The notes: generated by a model from the sequence alone, not told the origin. A stretch of 64,000 nucleotides of DNA from Lachnospiraceae bacterium (GCA_014804695.1 JAAUZJ010000010.1:124933-188932), one strand, 5' to 3'. Numbered from the stretch's first letter, positions 17,243 through 26,692 are shown. Program-made: numbers and translations.

Positions 17243-19165
17243 ATGTCAAAAGAAAACAAGTACGACGCGTCCAGCATAACCGTCTTAGAAGGCTTAGAGG
17301 CCGTCAGGGTAAGACCGGGTATGTATATAGGAAGCGTTTCTACCAAGGGACTTAATCATTTAATATATGAAATTGTAGATAATGCAGTGGATGAGCATCT
17401 TGCGGGCTATTGTAATACTATTTATGTTACGTTAGAAGCGGATGGCTCCGCAACGATAGAAGATGACGGCCGCGGTATTCCGGTAGGTATGCATGAAAAA
17501 GGCATGAGTGCGGAGAGACTGGTATTTACGACACTTCACGCGGGCGGAAAATTTGATAATGAAGCATATAAGACAAGCGGCGGTCTGCATGGCGTGGGTT
17601 CTTCGGTTGTCAATGCTTTGTCTGAATGGCTGCATGTGACGGTCAAGACGGAAGGTTTTATTTATGAAGATAAGTATGAGCGCGGTATACCGACGCTTGA
17701 GTTAAATAACGGTCTTTTGCCTGTGATCGGAAAGACAAAGGAGACCGGAACCAAGATTACGTTCATGCCGGACGATACGATTTTTGACAAGACTAGGTTT
17801 AAGGAAGATGACGTTAAGAGCCGTCTTCATGAGACTGCATACTTAAATCCAAATTTAACAATTGTCTTTGAAGACAAAAGAAAAGAAGAAACAGAGCATG
17901 TTGAATTTCATGAGCCGGAAGGAATTGTCGGTTTTGTAAAAGACATGAATAAGTCCAAAGAGAGTATTCATGATGTAATTTTCTTTAAAGGCGAAGCAGA
18001 AGGCATTACCGTCGAGGGCGCTTTTCAGTATGTTAATGAATTTCATGAGAACGTTTTGGGCTTTTGTAATAACATATATAATGCCGAGGGGGGAACACAC
18101 CTCACCGGCTTTAAAACCATGTTTACAAATGTAATAAACAATTACGCAAGAGGTCTTAATATTCTTAAGGAAAAAGACGTCAATTTTACGGGCGCGGATG
18201 TAAGAAATGGTATGACTGCCGTTATATCGATCAAGCATCCAGATCCAAGGTTTGAAGGACAGACCAAGACTAAACTGGACAATCAGGATGCCGCAAAAGT
18301 CGTATCGAAGGTTACGGGAGACGAAATTGTCCGTTATTTTGACAGAAATCTGGAAACCTTGAAAAACATCATAGGATGTGCGGAAAAGGCTGCAAAAATC
18401 CGTAAGGCGGAGGAAAAGGCCAAGACCAATATGCTTACAAAGCAGAAATTTTCCTTTGATTCCAATGGGAAATTAGCAAATTGTGAGTCCAAAGATCCTT
18501 CTAAATGTGAAATATTCATTGTAGAGGGTGATTCCGCGGGCGGCAGCGCCAAAACTGCAAGAAACCGTATGTTTCAGGCAATTTTGCCAATCCGCGGTAA
18601 GATTTTGAATGTGGAAAAAGCAAGTATTGACAAGGTTCTTGCCAATGCGGAGATCAAGACCATGATATATGCTTTTGGCTGTGGATTTTCGGAAGGATAC
18701 GGCAATGATTTTGATATTACCAAGCTGCGCTATGATAAAATAATCATTATGGCAGATGCAGATGTGGATGGCGAACATATATCAAACCTGCTCCTTACCT
18801 TGTTTTACCGCTTTATGCCTGAGCTTATTTATGAGGGGCATGTCTATATAGCAATGCCGCCTCTTTATAAAGCGATGCCATCTAAGGGAAAAGAAGAATA
18901 TCTATATGACGATAAAGCGTTAGAAAAATATCGTAAAACCCATAAAGGACCATTTACATTACAACGATATAAGGGACTTGGAGAAATGGATGCCAACCAG
19001 CTGTGGGAGACTACGCTTGATCCGGAAACAAGGCTGCTTAAGTTGGTAGAAATTGAAGATGCGCGTATGGCATCCGAGGTTACTGAAATGCTGATGGGGA
19101 CAGATGTTGCTCCGCGTAAACAGTTTATATATAATAACGCACAGGATGCTGAGTTGGATATATAA
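17243..19165 (+). CDS. type IIA DNA topoisomerase subunit B (GyrB/ParE-like)
   Basis: The 640-residue protein has the GHKL ATPase (VDNAVDE, DDGRGIPV, GGLHGVGSSVVNALS), the transducer and the TOPRIM domain (EGDSAGGSAK, MADADVDGEHI). The C-terminal tail QRYKGLGEMDANQLWETTLDPE is also present. It forms the ATP-driven half of a DNA gyrase or topoisomerase IV with the subunit A encoded 30 nt downstream. No dnaA, recF or dnaN lies nearby, and the TOPRIM stretch DGEHISNLLL departs from the usual DGxHIRTLLL. It may therefore be a second, non-origin topoisomerase. Gyrase versus topo IV cannot be settled from this subunit. Confidence 0.9.
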   Translation: MSKENKYDASSITVLEGLEAVRVRPGMYIGSVSTKGLNHLIYEIVDNAVDEHLAGYCNTIYVTLEADGSATIEDDGRGIPVGMHEKGMSAERLVFTTLHAGGKFDNEAYKTSGGLHGVGSSVVNALSEWLHVTVKTEGFIYEDKYERGIPTLELNNGLLPVIGKTKETGTKITFMPDDTIFDKTRFKEDDVKSRLHETAYLNPNLTIVFEDKRKEETEHVEFHEPEGIVGFVKDMNKSKESIHDVIFFKGEAEGITVEGAFQYVNEFHENVLGFCNNIYNAEGGTHLTGFKTMFTNVINNYARGLNILKEKDVNFTGADVRNGMTAVISIKHPDPRFEGQTKTKLDNQDAAKVVSKVTGDEIVRYFDRNLETLKNIIGCAEKAAKIRKAEEKAKTNMLTKQKFSFDSNGKLANCESKDPSKCEIFIVEGDSAGGSAKTARNRMFQAILPIRGKILNVEKASIDKVLANAEIKTMIYAFGCGFSEGYGNDFDITKLRYDKIIIMADADVDGEHISNLLLTLFYRFMPELIYEGHVYIAMPPLYKAMPSKGKEEYLYDDKALEKYRKTHKGPFTLQRYKGLGEMDANQLWETTLDPETRLLKLVEIEDARMASEVTEMLMGTDVAPRKQFIYNNAQDAELDI

Positions 19166-19195
19166 AATTAGAAACAAAGAGGTAATAGATATTTT

Positions 19196-21433
19196 ATGAA
19201 CGACAGAATAATCAAAACGGAATACTCCGAAGTAATGCAGAAATCTTTTATAAACTATGCCATGAGCGTCATAATTGCCAGAGCGCTTCCGGATGTAAGG
19301 GACGGACTTAAACCCGTACAAAGAAGAACTCTTTATGATATGTATGAGCTGGGAATCCGTTATGACAGACCATACCGTAAGGCGGCGCGTATCGTCGGAG
19401 ATACTATGGGTAAGTATCATCCGCATGGCGACAGTTCAATTTATGACGCGCTTGTCGTTATGACTCAGGATTTTAAAAAGGGGCTGCCCCTTGTGGACGG
19501 GCATGGTAACTTCGGCAATATCGAAGGTGACGGTGCTGCTGCGATGCGTTATACGGAAGCAAGGCTTGAGCGCATTACACAGGAAGCTTTTCTTGCCGAT
19601 TTGGATAAGGATGTTGTGGATTTCGTACCTAACTTTGATGAAACAGAGAAAGAGCCGAGCGTTCTTCCGGTCAAAATCCCTAATCTGCTGATCAACGGCT
19701 CGGAGGGTATTGCTGTCGGTATGGCGACCAATATACCGCCTCATAACATGGTGGAAATAATAAACGCCACCAAAGCCTATATGAATGATGAAAATATTAC
19801 GACCAGAGAGCTTATGCGCTATGTCAAAGGCCCAGATTTCCCGACCGGCGGCATTGTCATCAATAAAGACGAGCTGCTTGAGATTTATGAGACCGGAATG
19901 GGTAAGATCAAGATCCGAGGAAAAGTGGAAGTAGAGAAGGCAAAAGGCGGCAGAATCAATCTGGTAATTACGGAAATCCCATACACTATGATAGGCGCCA
20001 ATATCGGTAAATTTTTAATGGATGTGGCTAATCTTGTGGAAAGCAAGAAGACACAGGATATAGTTGACATAACAAACCAGTCTTCCAAAGAAGGCATACG
20101 TATTGTTATAGAACTTAGAAAAGACGCCGATGTTGAGAATTTTAAAAACCTTTTATATAAGAAAACAAGGCTCGAAGACACCTTCGGTGTAAATATGCTG
20201 GCAATTTCCGATGGCAGGCCGGAAACTATGGGCTTAAAGCAGATTCTTGCGGCAAACGTTAAGTTCAGCTTTGAGGTGACAACCAGAAAATATAAGAACC
20301 TGCTTGAAAAAGAGCTTGATAAAAAGGAAATTCAGGAAGGCCTTATTAAAGCCTGCAATGTAATAGATTTAATTATTGAAATCCTTAGAGGCTCCAAAGA
20401 CAGAAATATGGCCAAAGCCTGTCTTGTTGAAGGTAAGGTAGACGGAATTAAATTCAGAAGCAAGGAATCCAAAATCATGGCGACACAGCTTCTTTTTTCC
20501 GAAAAACAGGCAAACGCCATTCTGGAAATGCGCTTATATAAATTAATCGGATTGGAAATAGAAGCGCTTATTAATGAGCATGAAGATACAATGGCGAATA
20601 TATACCGTTATGAAGATATCCTTGCAAGACGCGATTCCATGGCGCAGGTTATTATAAACGAGCTTGATGAGATAAAAGAAAGCTATGGCCGCAAGAGAAG
20701 AACCGAAATTACAAATGCAGAGGAAGCCGTCTATGTTGAGAAAAAGGTAGAAGAGATGGACATTGTCTTTCTCATGGACCGTTTTGGTTATGCCAGAACG
20801 ATAGATTTACAAACCTATGAACGAAATAAAGATACTGTACATGCGGAAAACCGATATGTGTTCCAGTGTAAGAATATGGGAAAAGTATGTATTTTCACAA
20901 ATACCGGACAGCTTCATACGATAAAAGCTTCGGATATACCTTTCGGAAGATTCAGGGACAAAGGTATTCCTATTGATAATATAAGTAATTATGATTCATC
21001 TAAAGAAAGCATTATCTATGCGGCAAGCCAGACCGATTTAAACCTTTATCGTGTAATTTTTGCCACCAAGCAGGCAATGCTTAAGATTGTTGACGGAGGC
21101 GAGTTCGATGTAGCCAAAAGAACCGTTGCTGCAACCAAGTTACAGGATGGCGACGAGGTTGTAAGCGTTGTTACGTATAAGGAACAGCAGAATATAATTT
21201 TGCAGACTAAAGACGGTTACTTCCTAAGATTTCCGGTGGCCGATATTCCCGAGAAGAAGAAGGCTGCTGTAGGCGTACGCGGCATGAAACTGGGTGCAAA
21301 TGACGAGCTGGAAGCTGTATATTATACCAGAAGCACCGATGACAGCACCATTGAATATAAAGAGAAGACTATTGAGTTAAATAAGCTTAAATTAGGTAAT
21401 AGAGATACCAAGGGCGTTAAAGTGAGGGTATAA
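19196..21433 (+). CDS. type IIA DNA topoisomerase subunit A (GyrA/ParC-like)
   Basis: The 745-residue protein has the catalytic tyrosine Tyr119 in AMRYTEARL, the DNA-gate motif [14 protein letters not shown] and a C-terminal beta-pinwheel region (~500-745). The positions equal to E. coli GyrA Ser83 and Asp87 are Ser80 and Asp84, the fluoroquinolone-sensitive residues. I found no GyrA box (QRRGGKG-like) in the C-terminal domain. That argues for a topoisomerase IV-like decatenating or relaxing role, not true gyrase supercoiling. It follows the subunit B gene by 30 nt and shares its promoter. The stop codon lies inside a perfect 19-bp tandem duplication. Confidence 0.9.
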   Translation: MNDRIIKTEYSEVMQKSFINYAMSVIIARALPDVRDGLKPVQRRTLYDMYELGIRYDRPYRKAARIVGDTMGKYHPHGDSSIYDALVVMTQDFKKGLPLVDGHGNFGNIEGDGAAAMRYTEARLERITQEAFLADLDKDVVDFVPNFDETEKEPSVLPVKIPNLLINGSEGIAVGMATNIPPHNMVEIINATKAYMNDENITTRELMRYVKGPDFPTGGIVINKDELLEIYETGMGKIKIRGKVEVEKAKGGRINLVITEIPYTMIGANIGKFLMDVANLVESKKTQDIVDITNQSSKEGIRIVIELRKDADVENFKNLLYKKTRLEDTFGVNMLAISDGRPETMGLKQILAANVKFSFEVTTRKYKNLLEKELDKKEIQEGLIKACNVIDLIIEILRGSKDRNMAKACLVEGKVDGIKFRSKESKIMATQLLFSEKQANAILEMRLYKLIGLEIEALINEHEDTMANIYRYEDILARRDSMAQVIINELDEIKESYGRKRRTEITNAEEAVYVEKKVEEMDIVFLMDRFGYARTIDLQTYERNKDTVHAENRYVFQCKNMGKVCIFTNTGQLHTIKASDIPFGRFRDKGIPIDNISNYDSSKESIIYAASQTDLNLYRVIFATKQAMLKIVDGGEFDVAKRTVAATKLQDGDEVVSVVTYKEQQNIILQTKDGYFLRFPVADIPEKKKAAVGVRGMKLGANDELEAVYYTRSTDDSTIEYKEKTIELNKLKLGNRDTKGVKVRV

Positions 21434-21453
21434 TGTTAAAGTGAGGGTATAAT
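21416..21453 (+). repeat. perfect 19-bp tandem duplication at the subunit A stop
   Basis: The 19-nt unit beginning GTTAAAGTGAGGG occurs twice head to tail (21416-21434 and 21435-21453). The first copy contains the last codons and TAA stop of the topoisomerase subunit A gene; the second is non-coding and ends next to the AAGGAGA site of the next gene. It looks like a recent slippage duplication. Confidence 0.9.
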
Positions 21454-21468
21454 AAGGAGACGATAGAA

Positions 21469-22284
21469 TTGAGTTTTACGGAAACATTTGCGTCTGCATT
21501 TCTTATATTATTGATTGTAGCATTGGTGATCAGTGCTGTAGGATTTTATAAGTATGTATATTTTATTTCATTGGGATACGGATTTTCAATAGCGGGCCTC
21601 GGAGTGACAATGTTAATTGTTTTCCGAGATAATTTAAACATAATAACGGTTATAGCCTGCGTGCTATTTATTATTTATGGATGCAGGTTGGGCGGATATT
21701 TATTGATTCGCGAGATTAAAAGCGCCTCTTACCGCAACACGATGAAAAAAGAGATTAATGACGGTTCCGGTATGAAGCTTGTGGCCAAGCTGGCGATTTG
21801 GATCAGTTGTTCATTACTTTATGTATTGCAGGTTTCTCCGGTTTTCTTCAGGCTGCAAAATGACGGCATCGCGGACGGATTTGCGTATACCGGTATCGTA
21901 ATTATGATATGCGGTGTAGTTTTAGAATCACTGGCAGACATACAAAAATCTGAAGCAAAAAAGAAAAATCCGAAACGTTTTTGTGATAGTGGATTATATA
22001 AGCTTGTTCGTTGTCCAAATTATCTGGGAGAAATTTTGGTATGGACCGGCGTACTCGTTACAGGTATAGGTACACTTTCAGGCGGTTGGCAGTGGGCGAC
22101 GGCAATCATTGGCTGGGAATGTATCGTATACATTATGTTTGGCGGTGCAAGACGGCTGGAAATCCGGCAGAATAGAAACTATGGCGCAGACAAAGAGTAT
22201 CAGACCTATGTAAAAAAGACACCGATTTTGATTCCGTTTGTACCTCTTTACAGTGTGGAGAAGTACAAATGGCTGTTGGGATAG
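21469..22284 (+). CDS. DUF1295-family membrane protein (steroid 5-alpha-reductase-like)
   Basis: The 271-residue protein has about six membrane helices. The C-terminal motif KRFCDSGLYKLVRCPNYLGEILVWTG is the signature of DUF1295 / steroid 5-alpha-reductase-like and isoprenylcysteine methyltransferase-like membrane enzymes (RxPNYxGE). The start is TTG, supported by AAGGAGA 8 nt upstream and by the in-frame hydrophobic N terminus. Substrate unknown. It sits between the topoisomerase pair and rsmD on the same strand. Confidence 0.82.
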   Translation: MSFTETFASAFLILLIVALVISAVGFYKYVYFISLGYGFSIAGLGVTMLIVFRDNLNIITVIACVLFIIYGCRLGGYLLIREIKSASYRNTMKKEINDGSGMKLVAKLAIWISCSLLYVLQVSPVFFRLQNDGIADGFAYTGIVIMICGVVLESLADIQKSEAKKKNPKRFCDSGLYKLVRCPNYLGEILVWTGVLVTGIGTLSGGWQWATAIIGWECIVYIMFGGARRLEIRQNRNYGADKEYQTYVKKTPILIPFVPLYSVEKYKWLLG

Positions 22285-22331
22285 GATTGTGGAATAAGAA
22301 ACCGGAATATTAAGGGAAAGGAACACTACAG

Positions 22332-22880
22332 ATGCGTGTTATTGCAGGGAAGGCACGAAGCCTTAAATTAAAGACACCGGAAGGTCTTGATACAAGACCG
22401 ACTACGGATCGTATAAAAGAGACTTTATTTAATATGCTTCAGCCATATCTTCCGGACGGTATTTTCATAGATTTATTCAGCGGCAGTGGCGGAATTGGAA
22501 TAGAGGCACTTAGCCGCGGCGCAAAGCATGCTTATTTTATAGAAAATAATAAGAATGCAATCGCCTGTATTCTGGACAATCTGAAATTTACCAGATTAAC
22601 TGAGGATGCAACGGTGTTAAAGCAGGATGCTTTAAGCGCCCTTTCCGGAATTCATGAAAAAGAGGCCGACGTTATTTTTATGGATCCACCGTATGGGCAG
22701 GAGTTTGAAAAACAGGTGTTGGCGCTATTAAAAAATATGCCGTATGTGACGGAGAATACGCTTATTGTGGTGGAAGCTATGCGCGATGAGGATTTCTCGT
22801 ATGTGGAAGAGCTGGGGTATGAGATAGTTAAGGATAAGAGGTATAAGACTAATAAGCATGTGTTTTTGAAACTTATATAG
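22332..22880 (+). CDS. rsmD: 16S rRNA (guanine966-N2)-methyltransferase
   Basis: The 182-residue protein opens with MRVIAGKARSLKLKTP and TRPTTDRIKETLFNML. It has the SAM-binding motif FIDLFSGSGGIGIEALSRGA and the catalytic N-methyltransferase motif FMDPPYG, all diagnostic of RsmD. It methylates G966 of 16S rRNA in the assembling small subunit. In Bacillus the neighbour is coaD (ylbH-ylbI); here coaD lies 3.9 kb downstream because accessory genes intervene. A good terminator follows the stop. Confidence 0.95.
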   Translation: MRVIAGKARSLKLKTPEGLDTRPTTDRIKETLFNMLQPYLPDGIFIDLFSGSGGIGIEALSRGAKHAYFIENNKNAIACILDNLKFTRLTEDATVLKQDALSALSGIHEKEADVIFMDPPYGQEFEKQVLALLKNMPYVTENTLIVVEAMRDEDFSYVEELGYEIVKDKRYKTNKHVFLKLI

Positions 22881-22884
22881 AAGA

Positions 22885-22910
22885 AAAAAGACGGTATTGA
22901 CCGTCTTTTT
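22885..22910 (+). terminator. intrinsic terminator of rsmD
   Basis: An 11-bp stem (22885-22895 with 22900-22910), 4-nt loop, with an A5 tract before and a T5 tract at the end. It can work in both directions. Confidence 0.9.
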
Positions 22911-22920
22911 CCATCTTAAT

Positions 22921-23084
22921 GTGTCTGGATTTACGCATAAATGCAACCCTGTACACCCGTCTTACTATATGCATTTTGTTCATATAATATGTGTCTGGGT
23001 TTACGTTATAAAATTAACAACCCTGTACACCCTTGTCAATATAAGTAACGGCTGGATTTATGTCCATATAGTAAAACTACCCTT
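22921..23084. repeat. two or three short imperfect palindromic repeats
   Basis: Units at 22921-22958 and 22991-23032 both begin GTGTCTGG(A/G)TTTACG and end CAACCCTGTACACCC. Each can fold on itself because GTGT-CTGG pairs imperfectly with CC-CTGTACAC. A third, decayed unit (GGCTGGATTTATG...CTACCCTTCC) lies at 23050-23084. They fill the gap between the rsmD terminator and the 3' end of the MazF-like gene. Confidence 0.6.
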
Positions 23085-23757
23085 CCGTTGCGTTCACTTT
23101 AACATATTTTGATTTTAAGGTCAATAGTCTCTTTTCCGTATTTGCCACAATAATAGATATATTTTTATCATCCATAAAGACTTTGTAGTTATGTCTGTTA
23201 AAATATATATTTATAATATCATATAATTCTTGTATCGAAATATTATTTGTGTAACTTTTGTCAAAGGAAAAAATACATTCATTTTGTGTAAAAAAAACTG
23301 ATATAAAGGATTGTTCATTGGAATGTATACCAAAAATTTTTTCAAATTCTTTTGTAAGTTGCTCAGTGTTTTTCTGAACCTTTTTATATTCGTTTTTTCC
23401 TAGCGAAAAACTTGATTTAAAATACGCCAGAGCATTATTTATTACATTTTGCAAATCTTCTGGTTCTGGTATTAATAGCTTTCCATTTTCCCGCCACCTA
23501 TTTTTTATTTTACCGGATGAGATGATTTCCATTTTATCAATTCTGGCAATAGAGTTTGTTGAAATGGATCTACAGCACATATATTTCTTTAGTTTTTGCC
23601 ATTTTTCTTTTGTGTATGTTGTAAAAGGTATGGCGATATACATTTCCTTTTCCATTTTTGTTCTAATAACAAGAGTTGGGTGTTCACCATCAAATTCAGA
23701 TGTATTTTCACCTTCTAAATCTACGTTATATAGAGCTGCATTAACATATTTAAACAT
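23077..23757 (-). CDS. PemK/MazF-like domain protein with long C-terminal extension
   Basis: This 226-residue protein is AT-rich compared with its neighbours. Residues ~8-105 have a PemK/MazF-like pattern: a variable start (LYNVDLEGENTSEFDGEHP), the strand TLVIRTK, IAIPFTTY, then SISTNSIARIDKMEIISSGKI. This resembles the MazF stretch with conserved Ser-Val and a following dimer/active-site helix. If so it may be an endoribonuclease of a toxin-antitoxin system. The remaining ~120 residues are unlike any MazF I know and no small antitoxin gene is adjacent. An XRE regulator lies 300 nt upstream on the same strand. This is a tentative call. Confidence 0.5.
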   Translation of the reverse strand: MFKYVNAALYNVDLEGENTSEFDGEHPTLVIRTKMEKEMYIAIPFTTYTKEKWQKLKKYMCCRSISTNSIARIDKMEIISSGKIKNRWRENGKLLIPEPEDLQNVINNALAYFKSSFSLGKNEYKKVQKNTEQLTKEFEKIFGIHSNEQSFISVFFTQNECIFSFDKSYTNNISIQELYDIINIYFNRHNYKVFMDDKNISIIVANTEKRLLTLKSKYVKVNATEG

Positions 23758-24057
23758 ATTATCATCCTATAGTATTTTAGTATAATCACTATACACAAGC
23801 TGGAATATTAAGTGAACAATAAGAGTAAATGCAAAGTATTTACTTTATGGCATGCTTGCGAAGAAGTATAAACAATCTCTGAACTTTATTTTTAGTGTTA
23901 TGGATTGTTCATTATTAGAAAAATAGATTGAAAAATCAATAAACGGTATTTCCTTAATTAGTTTATACCATATCATTAAGAATAATGCAATGAATTTTAT
24001 AAATTATCATATGATTTACATAATCTATAAATGTTTTCAGTAAGACAACTGAAAGTT
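23758..24057. other. gene-free 300-bp AT-rich gap
   Basis: I see no open frame above about 15 codons on either strand. It holds an inverted pair TGAACAAT (23813-23820) and ATTGTTCA (23904-23911), and a small hairpin near 24038-24055 (TTTCAGT...ACTGAAA) that may end the XRE transcript. The promoter of the MazF-like gene must lie at its left end but is not clear. Confidence 0.5.
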
Positions 24058-24408
24058 TCACATATTTTCCATATAAGCCTTAATCATATGGTAAAAAAGC
24101 TGTTGCTCTTTTAAGGGCAGCTTTTTATATAGTATATAGAAATCATCGGTGATTTGAGGATTTAAATCATTAATTTTTGGAACGGTGTATGCCAGTTGAG
24201 AATTGTTAATTATATCTCCGGCGGAACATTCCAGAAAATCACAAATGTTAATTAAGGTATCAAAACTCATTCTGCATACTCCGCGCTCTATCTGGCTTAC
24301 AAAGCCGGCTGACAAGTCAAGTGCTTCTGCAAGTTGTTCCTGAGTAATATTCTTTTGTTTTCTGAAATATTTTATGTTTTTTCCAAGTTTTATATAATCA
24401 ATTCCCAT
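24058..24408 (-). CDS. XRE-family transcriptional regulator
   Basis: The 116-residue protein has an N-terminal helix-turn-helix of the Cro/C1 type (GKNIKYFRKQKNITQEQLAEAL, LSAGFVSQIERG; residues ~8-62). A C-terminal ~45-residue tail with the sequence PLKEQQLFYHMIKAYM may dimerise. AAAGGAG lies 6 nt upstream of the ATG. It is divergent from the potassium-channel gene and upstream of the MazF-like gene on the same strand. Either could be a target, but no operator was identified with confidence. Confidence 0.88.
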   Translation of the reverse strand: MGIDYIKLGKNIKYFRKQKNITQEQLAEALDLSAGFVSQIERGVCRMSFDTLINICDFLECSAGDIINNSQLAYTVPKINDLNPQITDDFYILYKKLPLKEQQLFYHMIKAYMENM

Positions 24409-24545
24409 GTGGAACTCCTTTTTATTTTATAACAATTTATATTATTCTCAATTAAGCTAAATTATATAAACAGATGTTATTTGTCATATTTTGGTAAAAG
24501 TACGTATTTGCTACAATGGGTAAAGTTTAAGTAAACACAAAACTA

Positions 24546-24597
24546 TAGACAACATGATAAAAATAATATAAATTATTATATTATGTAGAAATCCATA
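24546..24597 (+). repeat. promoter-bearing direct repeat, left copy
   Basis: About 52 nt closely similar to 26693-26745 upstream of coaD. It contains a sigma-A-like promoter: TAGACA (24546-24551), 17-nt spacer, TAAATT (24569-24574). It ends about 50 nt before the potassium-channel ATG. The two copies bracket the channel and LRAT-like genes. Confidence 0.75.
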
Positions 24598-24648
24598 GAT
24601 ATTAGAGAAATTGGCGGAACTACAAAGAAATGGAAAGGCATTTAAAGT

Positions 24649-25830
24649 ATGAATATGACTAAAAAAATGGCTGCCGTTAAGAGGCGCGTGTTTAAAATCA
24701 TACAGATTGGTAACATGTCGGATATTCCGAGCATGTGTTTTGATATTTTTATCATAATTGTAATACTGGCCAATATTTCCGTCACTTTTTTTCAGACATT
24801 TGAAGAATCAGCCGGATATGAGGGCATGATTGCGACGGTTGAGCTTGTTACCATGCTTATTTTCCTTATAGAATATATCTTAAGGATATGGACGGCTGAC
24901 TGTCTTTATCCTGAAAAGTCGTATCCGGTGGCGGTGTTGCGATTTGCGGTGTCATTTTATGGCGTGGTAGATCTGCTGACGATCCTTCCGTATTTTTGTC
25001 CATTTTTTATTCCAAGCGGAGCAGTTGCCTTCCGCATGCTCCGGGTGGTGCGTATCCTGCATCTGTTTAGGATTAATTCACGGTATGATGCTTTTAACGT
25101 AATTACTGAGGTATTAAGGGAGAAAAGGAACGCTTTAGTATCTTCGATTTTTCTGGTGTTGATTCTGATGCTGGCCTCGTCTTTATGCATGTATGGTCTG
25201 GAGCATGAAGCGCAGCCGGAGAATTTCTCCAATGCCTTTTCCGGAATATGGTGGTCCGCAGCCACACTCCTTACAGTCGGTTATGGGGATATTTATCCGG
25301 TAACGATAGGAGGGCGGATCATGGGGATAGTCATTGCCTTTCTCGGGGTAGGTATGGTCGCTATTCCCACAGGTATAATTTCCGCCGGTTTCGTGGAGTA
25401 TTATACGAAAATTAAAGTAGGAAGCTATTCTCAGCATAACGCGGATTTCATTACGATCAATATTGTCAATGGGCATCCATATATGGGGCTTAGGTTAAAG
25501 GATGTGGAGCTGCCGCAAGGACTTTATCCGGCAGTTGTGCTTCGTGGGGATGATGTGTATACACCCCATGAGAGTCTGGTAATGGAAGCAGGAGATAGTC
25601 TGCTGTTAGGAACTACCAGCACAAAAATGCTTGAGTGCCGCATTGATGAGATGTGTCTGGAGGCGGATCATAGCTGGATTGGACACAGGATAAAGGATCT
25701 GGATATTTCCCGAAGGGTATTTGTGGTAATGGTGAAGCGCGGAAATAAAAATATATGTCCTCAGGGTTCTACACTGCTTTTGGAGGGAGATGTGGTACTG
25801 TTGCTGGAAAGGCAGGTAAAGAATGCGTGA
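24649..25830 (+). CDS. voltage-gated-type potassium channel with two TrkA-C domains
   Basis: The 393-residue protein has six membrane segments. The fourth resembles a voltage sensor (FRMLRVVRILHLFR, with Arg129, Arg132, Arg135 and Arg141). Between the fifth and sixth segments lies the K+ selectivity filter TVGYGD (209-214). The cytoplasmic tail contains two RCK_C/TrkA-C-like domains (~265-325 and ~335-393; VVLRGDDVYTP and VMVKRGNKNICP), usually ligand-binding gating modules. No NAD-binding RCK_N domain is present between them. The ATG follows AAAGGCATTTAAAGT. The gene overlaps the next by 8 nt. Confidence 0.92.
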   Translation: MNMTKKMAAVKRRVFKIIQIGNMSDIPSMCFDIFIIIVILANISVTFFQTFEESAGYEGMIATVELVTMLIFLIEYILRIWTADCLYPEKSYPVAVLRFAVSFYGVVDLLTILPYFCPFFIPSGAVAFRMLRVVRILHLFRINSRYDAFNVITEVLREKRNALVSSIFLVLILMLASSLCMYGLEHEAQPENFSNAFSGIWWSAATLLTVGYGDIYPVTIGGRIMGIVIAFLGVGMVAIPTGIISAGFVEYYTKIKVGSYSQHNADFITINIVNGHPYMGLRLKDVELPQGLYPAVVLRGDDVYTPHESLVMEAGDSLLLGTTSTKMLECRIDEMCLEADHSWIGHRIKDLDISRRVFVVMVKRGNKNICPQGSTLLLEGDVVLLLERQVKNA

Positions 25831-26608
25831 AGCGGGATGTAGGGCTAAAAAATTTATAAAGTATGGCGCAGTTGTTTTGATAGTGGTTTACCTTTGTCTA
25901 TGTTTTTTAATACACCTTTCGACGAGGGCTTCTTCTTTTACTGAAGGCAGCTATATGTTGTATTATATAGTGAATGCAGACGGTATGAAAGGTCTGGGGC
26001 ACAGTATTATAATGATTGTGGATGAAAAAGGTTGTGGAACGGTATTAAGTTATAATGGAATGCAGAGAACATTATGGGAAAGTCTCCTGGGAAAGAGCGG
26101 CATCGGGAAAATGAGCATAGGGACGATGAATGTCGCGGATACGGAAGCATTTTTACATACAGGTAATTTGCATATAGACGGAGATCAGCTTACAGACAAT
26201 TATGATTATGCGTTATACAGATCGATTACAGCAGAGGATTACAATTCTATACTAGAACAGACGGTTCCATATCTTGATGCAGAGAAACAGTTTGCGGCTT
26301 TATATGAAGAATGGGCAATGGAAGAAGATGAAGGCAAAAAGATTGAATATGAACATAATCTGGAGCAGATGGGGCAGGATGATAGCTTACCGGTATATCA
26401 GATTTATAAAAATAATTGCGACCATGTAGCAAGAATGCTGGCTTCTTCGATTGATTCAGAACTGCAGAATTATACAAATAGTGCGTGGCGTATGACGCCA
26501 AACGGAAATTTTAAATCCTTTGGAAGAAGAGCACAGGATTGGGGCGTTATGACATTGGGGAAACAGTCGCCGGTGGAAAGAATACTTATGTTTCTGATGA
26601 TTTTCTAA
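25823..26608 (+). CDS. membrane-anchored LRAT/permuted NlpC-P60-like protein
   Basis: The 261-residue protein has one N-terminal membrane anchor (~14-35) followed by an outward-facing domain. The early GLGHSIIMIVDEKG (His60) and late YKNNCDHVARML (Cys199) give the His-then-Cys order of circularly permuted NlpC/P60 (LRAT-like) papain-fold enzymes, where the NNCxHx motif carries the nucleophile. It may cleave or transfer acyl or peptide bonds at the envelope; the substrate is unknown. The start overlaps the channel gene by 8 nt, so the two are translationally coupled, an unusual pairing. Confidence 0.65.
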   Translation: MREAGCRAKKFIKYGAVVLIVVYLCLCFLIHLSTRASSFTEGSYMLYYIVNADGMKGLGHSIIMIVDEKGCGTVLSYNGMQRTLWESLLGKSGIGKMSIGTMNVADTEAFLHTGNLHIDGDQLTDNYDYALYRSITAEDYNSILEQTVPYLDAEKQFAALYEEWAMEEDEGKKIEYEHNLEQMGQDDSLPVYQIYKNNCDHVARMLASSIDSELQNYTNSAWRMTPNGNFKSFGRRAQDWGVMTLGKQSPVERILMFLMIF

Positions 26609-26692
26609 CAGAAATTTGGGAGTTTATAAAATCGATTTGACAATGAAATTTGCCTGAAAAAATGTATTAAGTCATTATAATTACAAAGTTAG

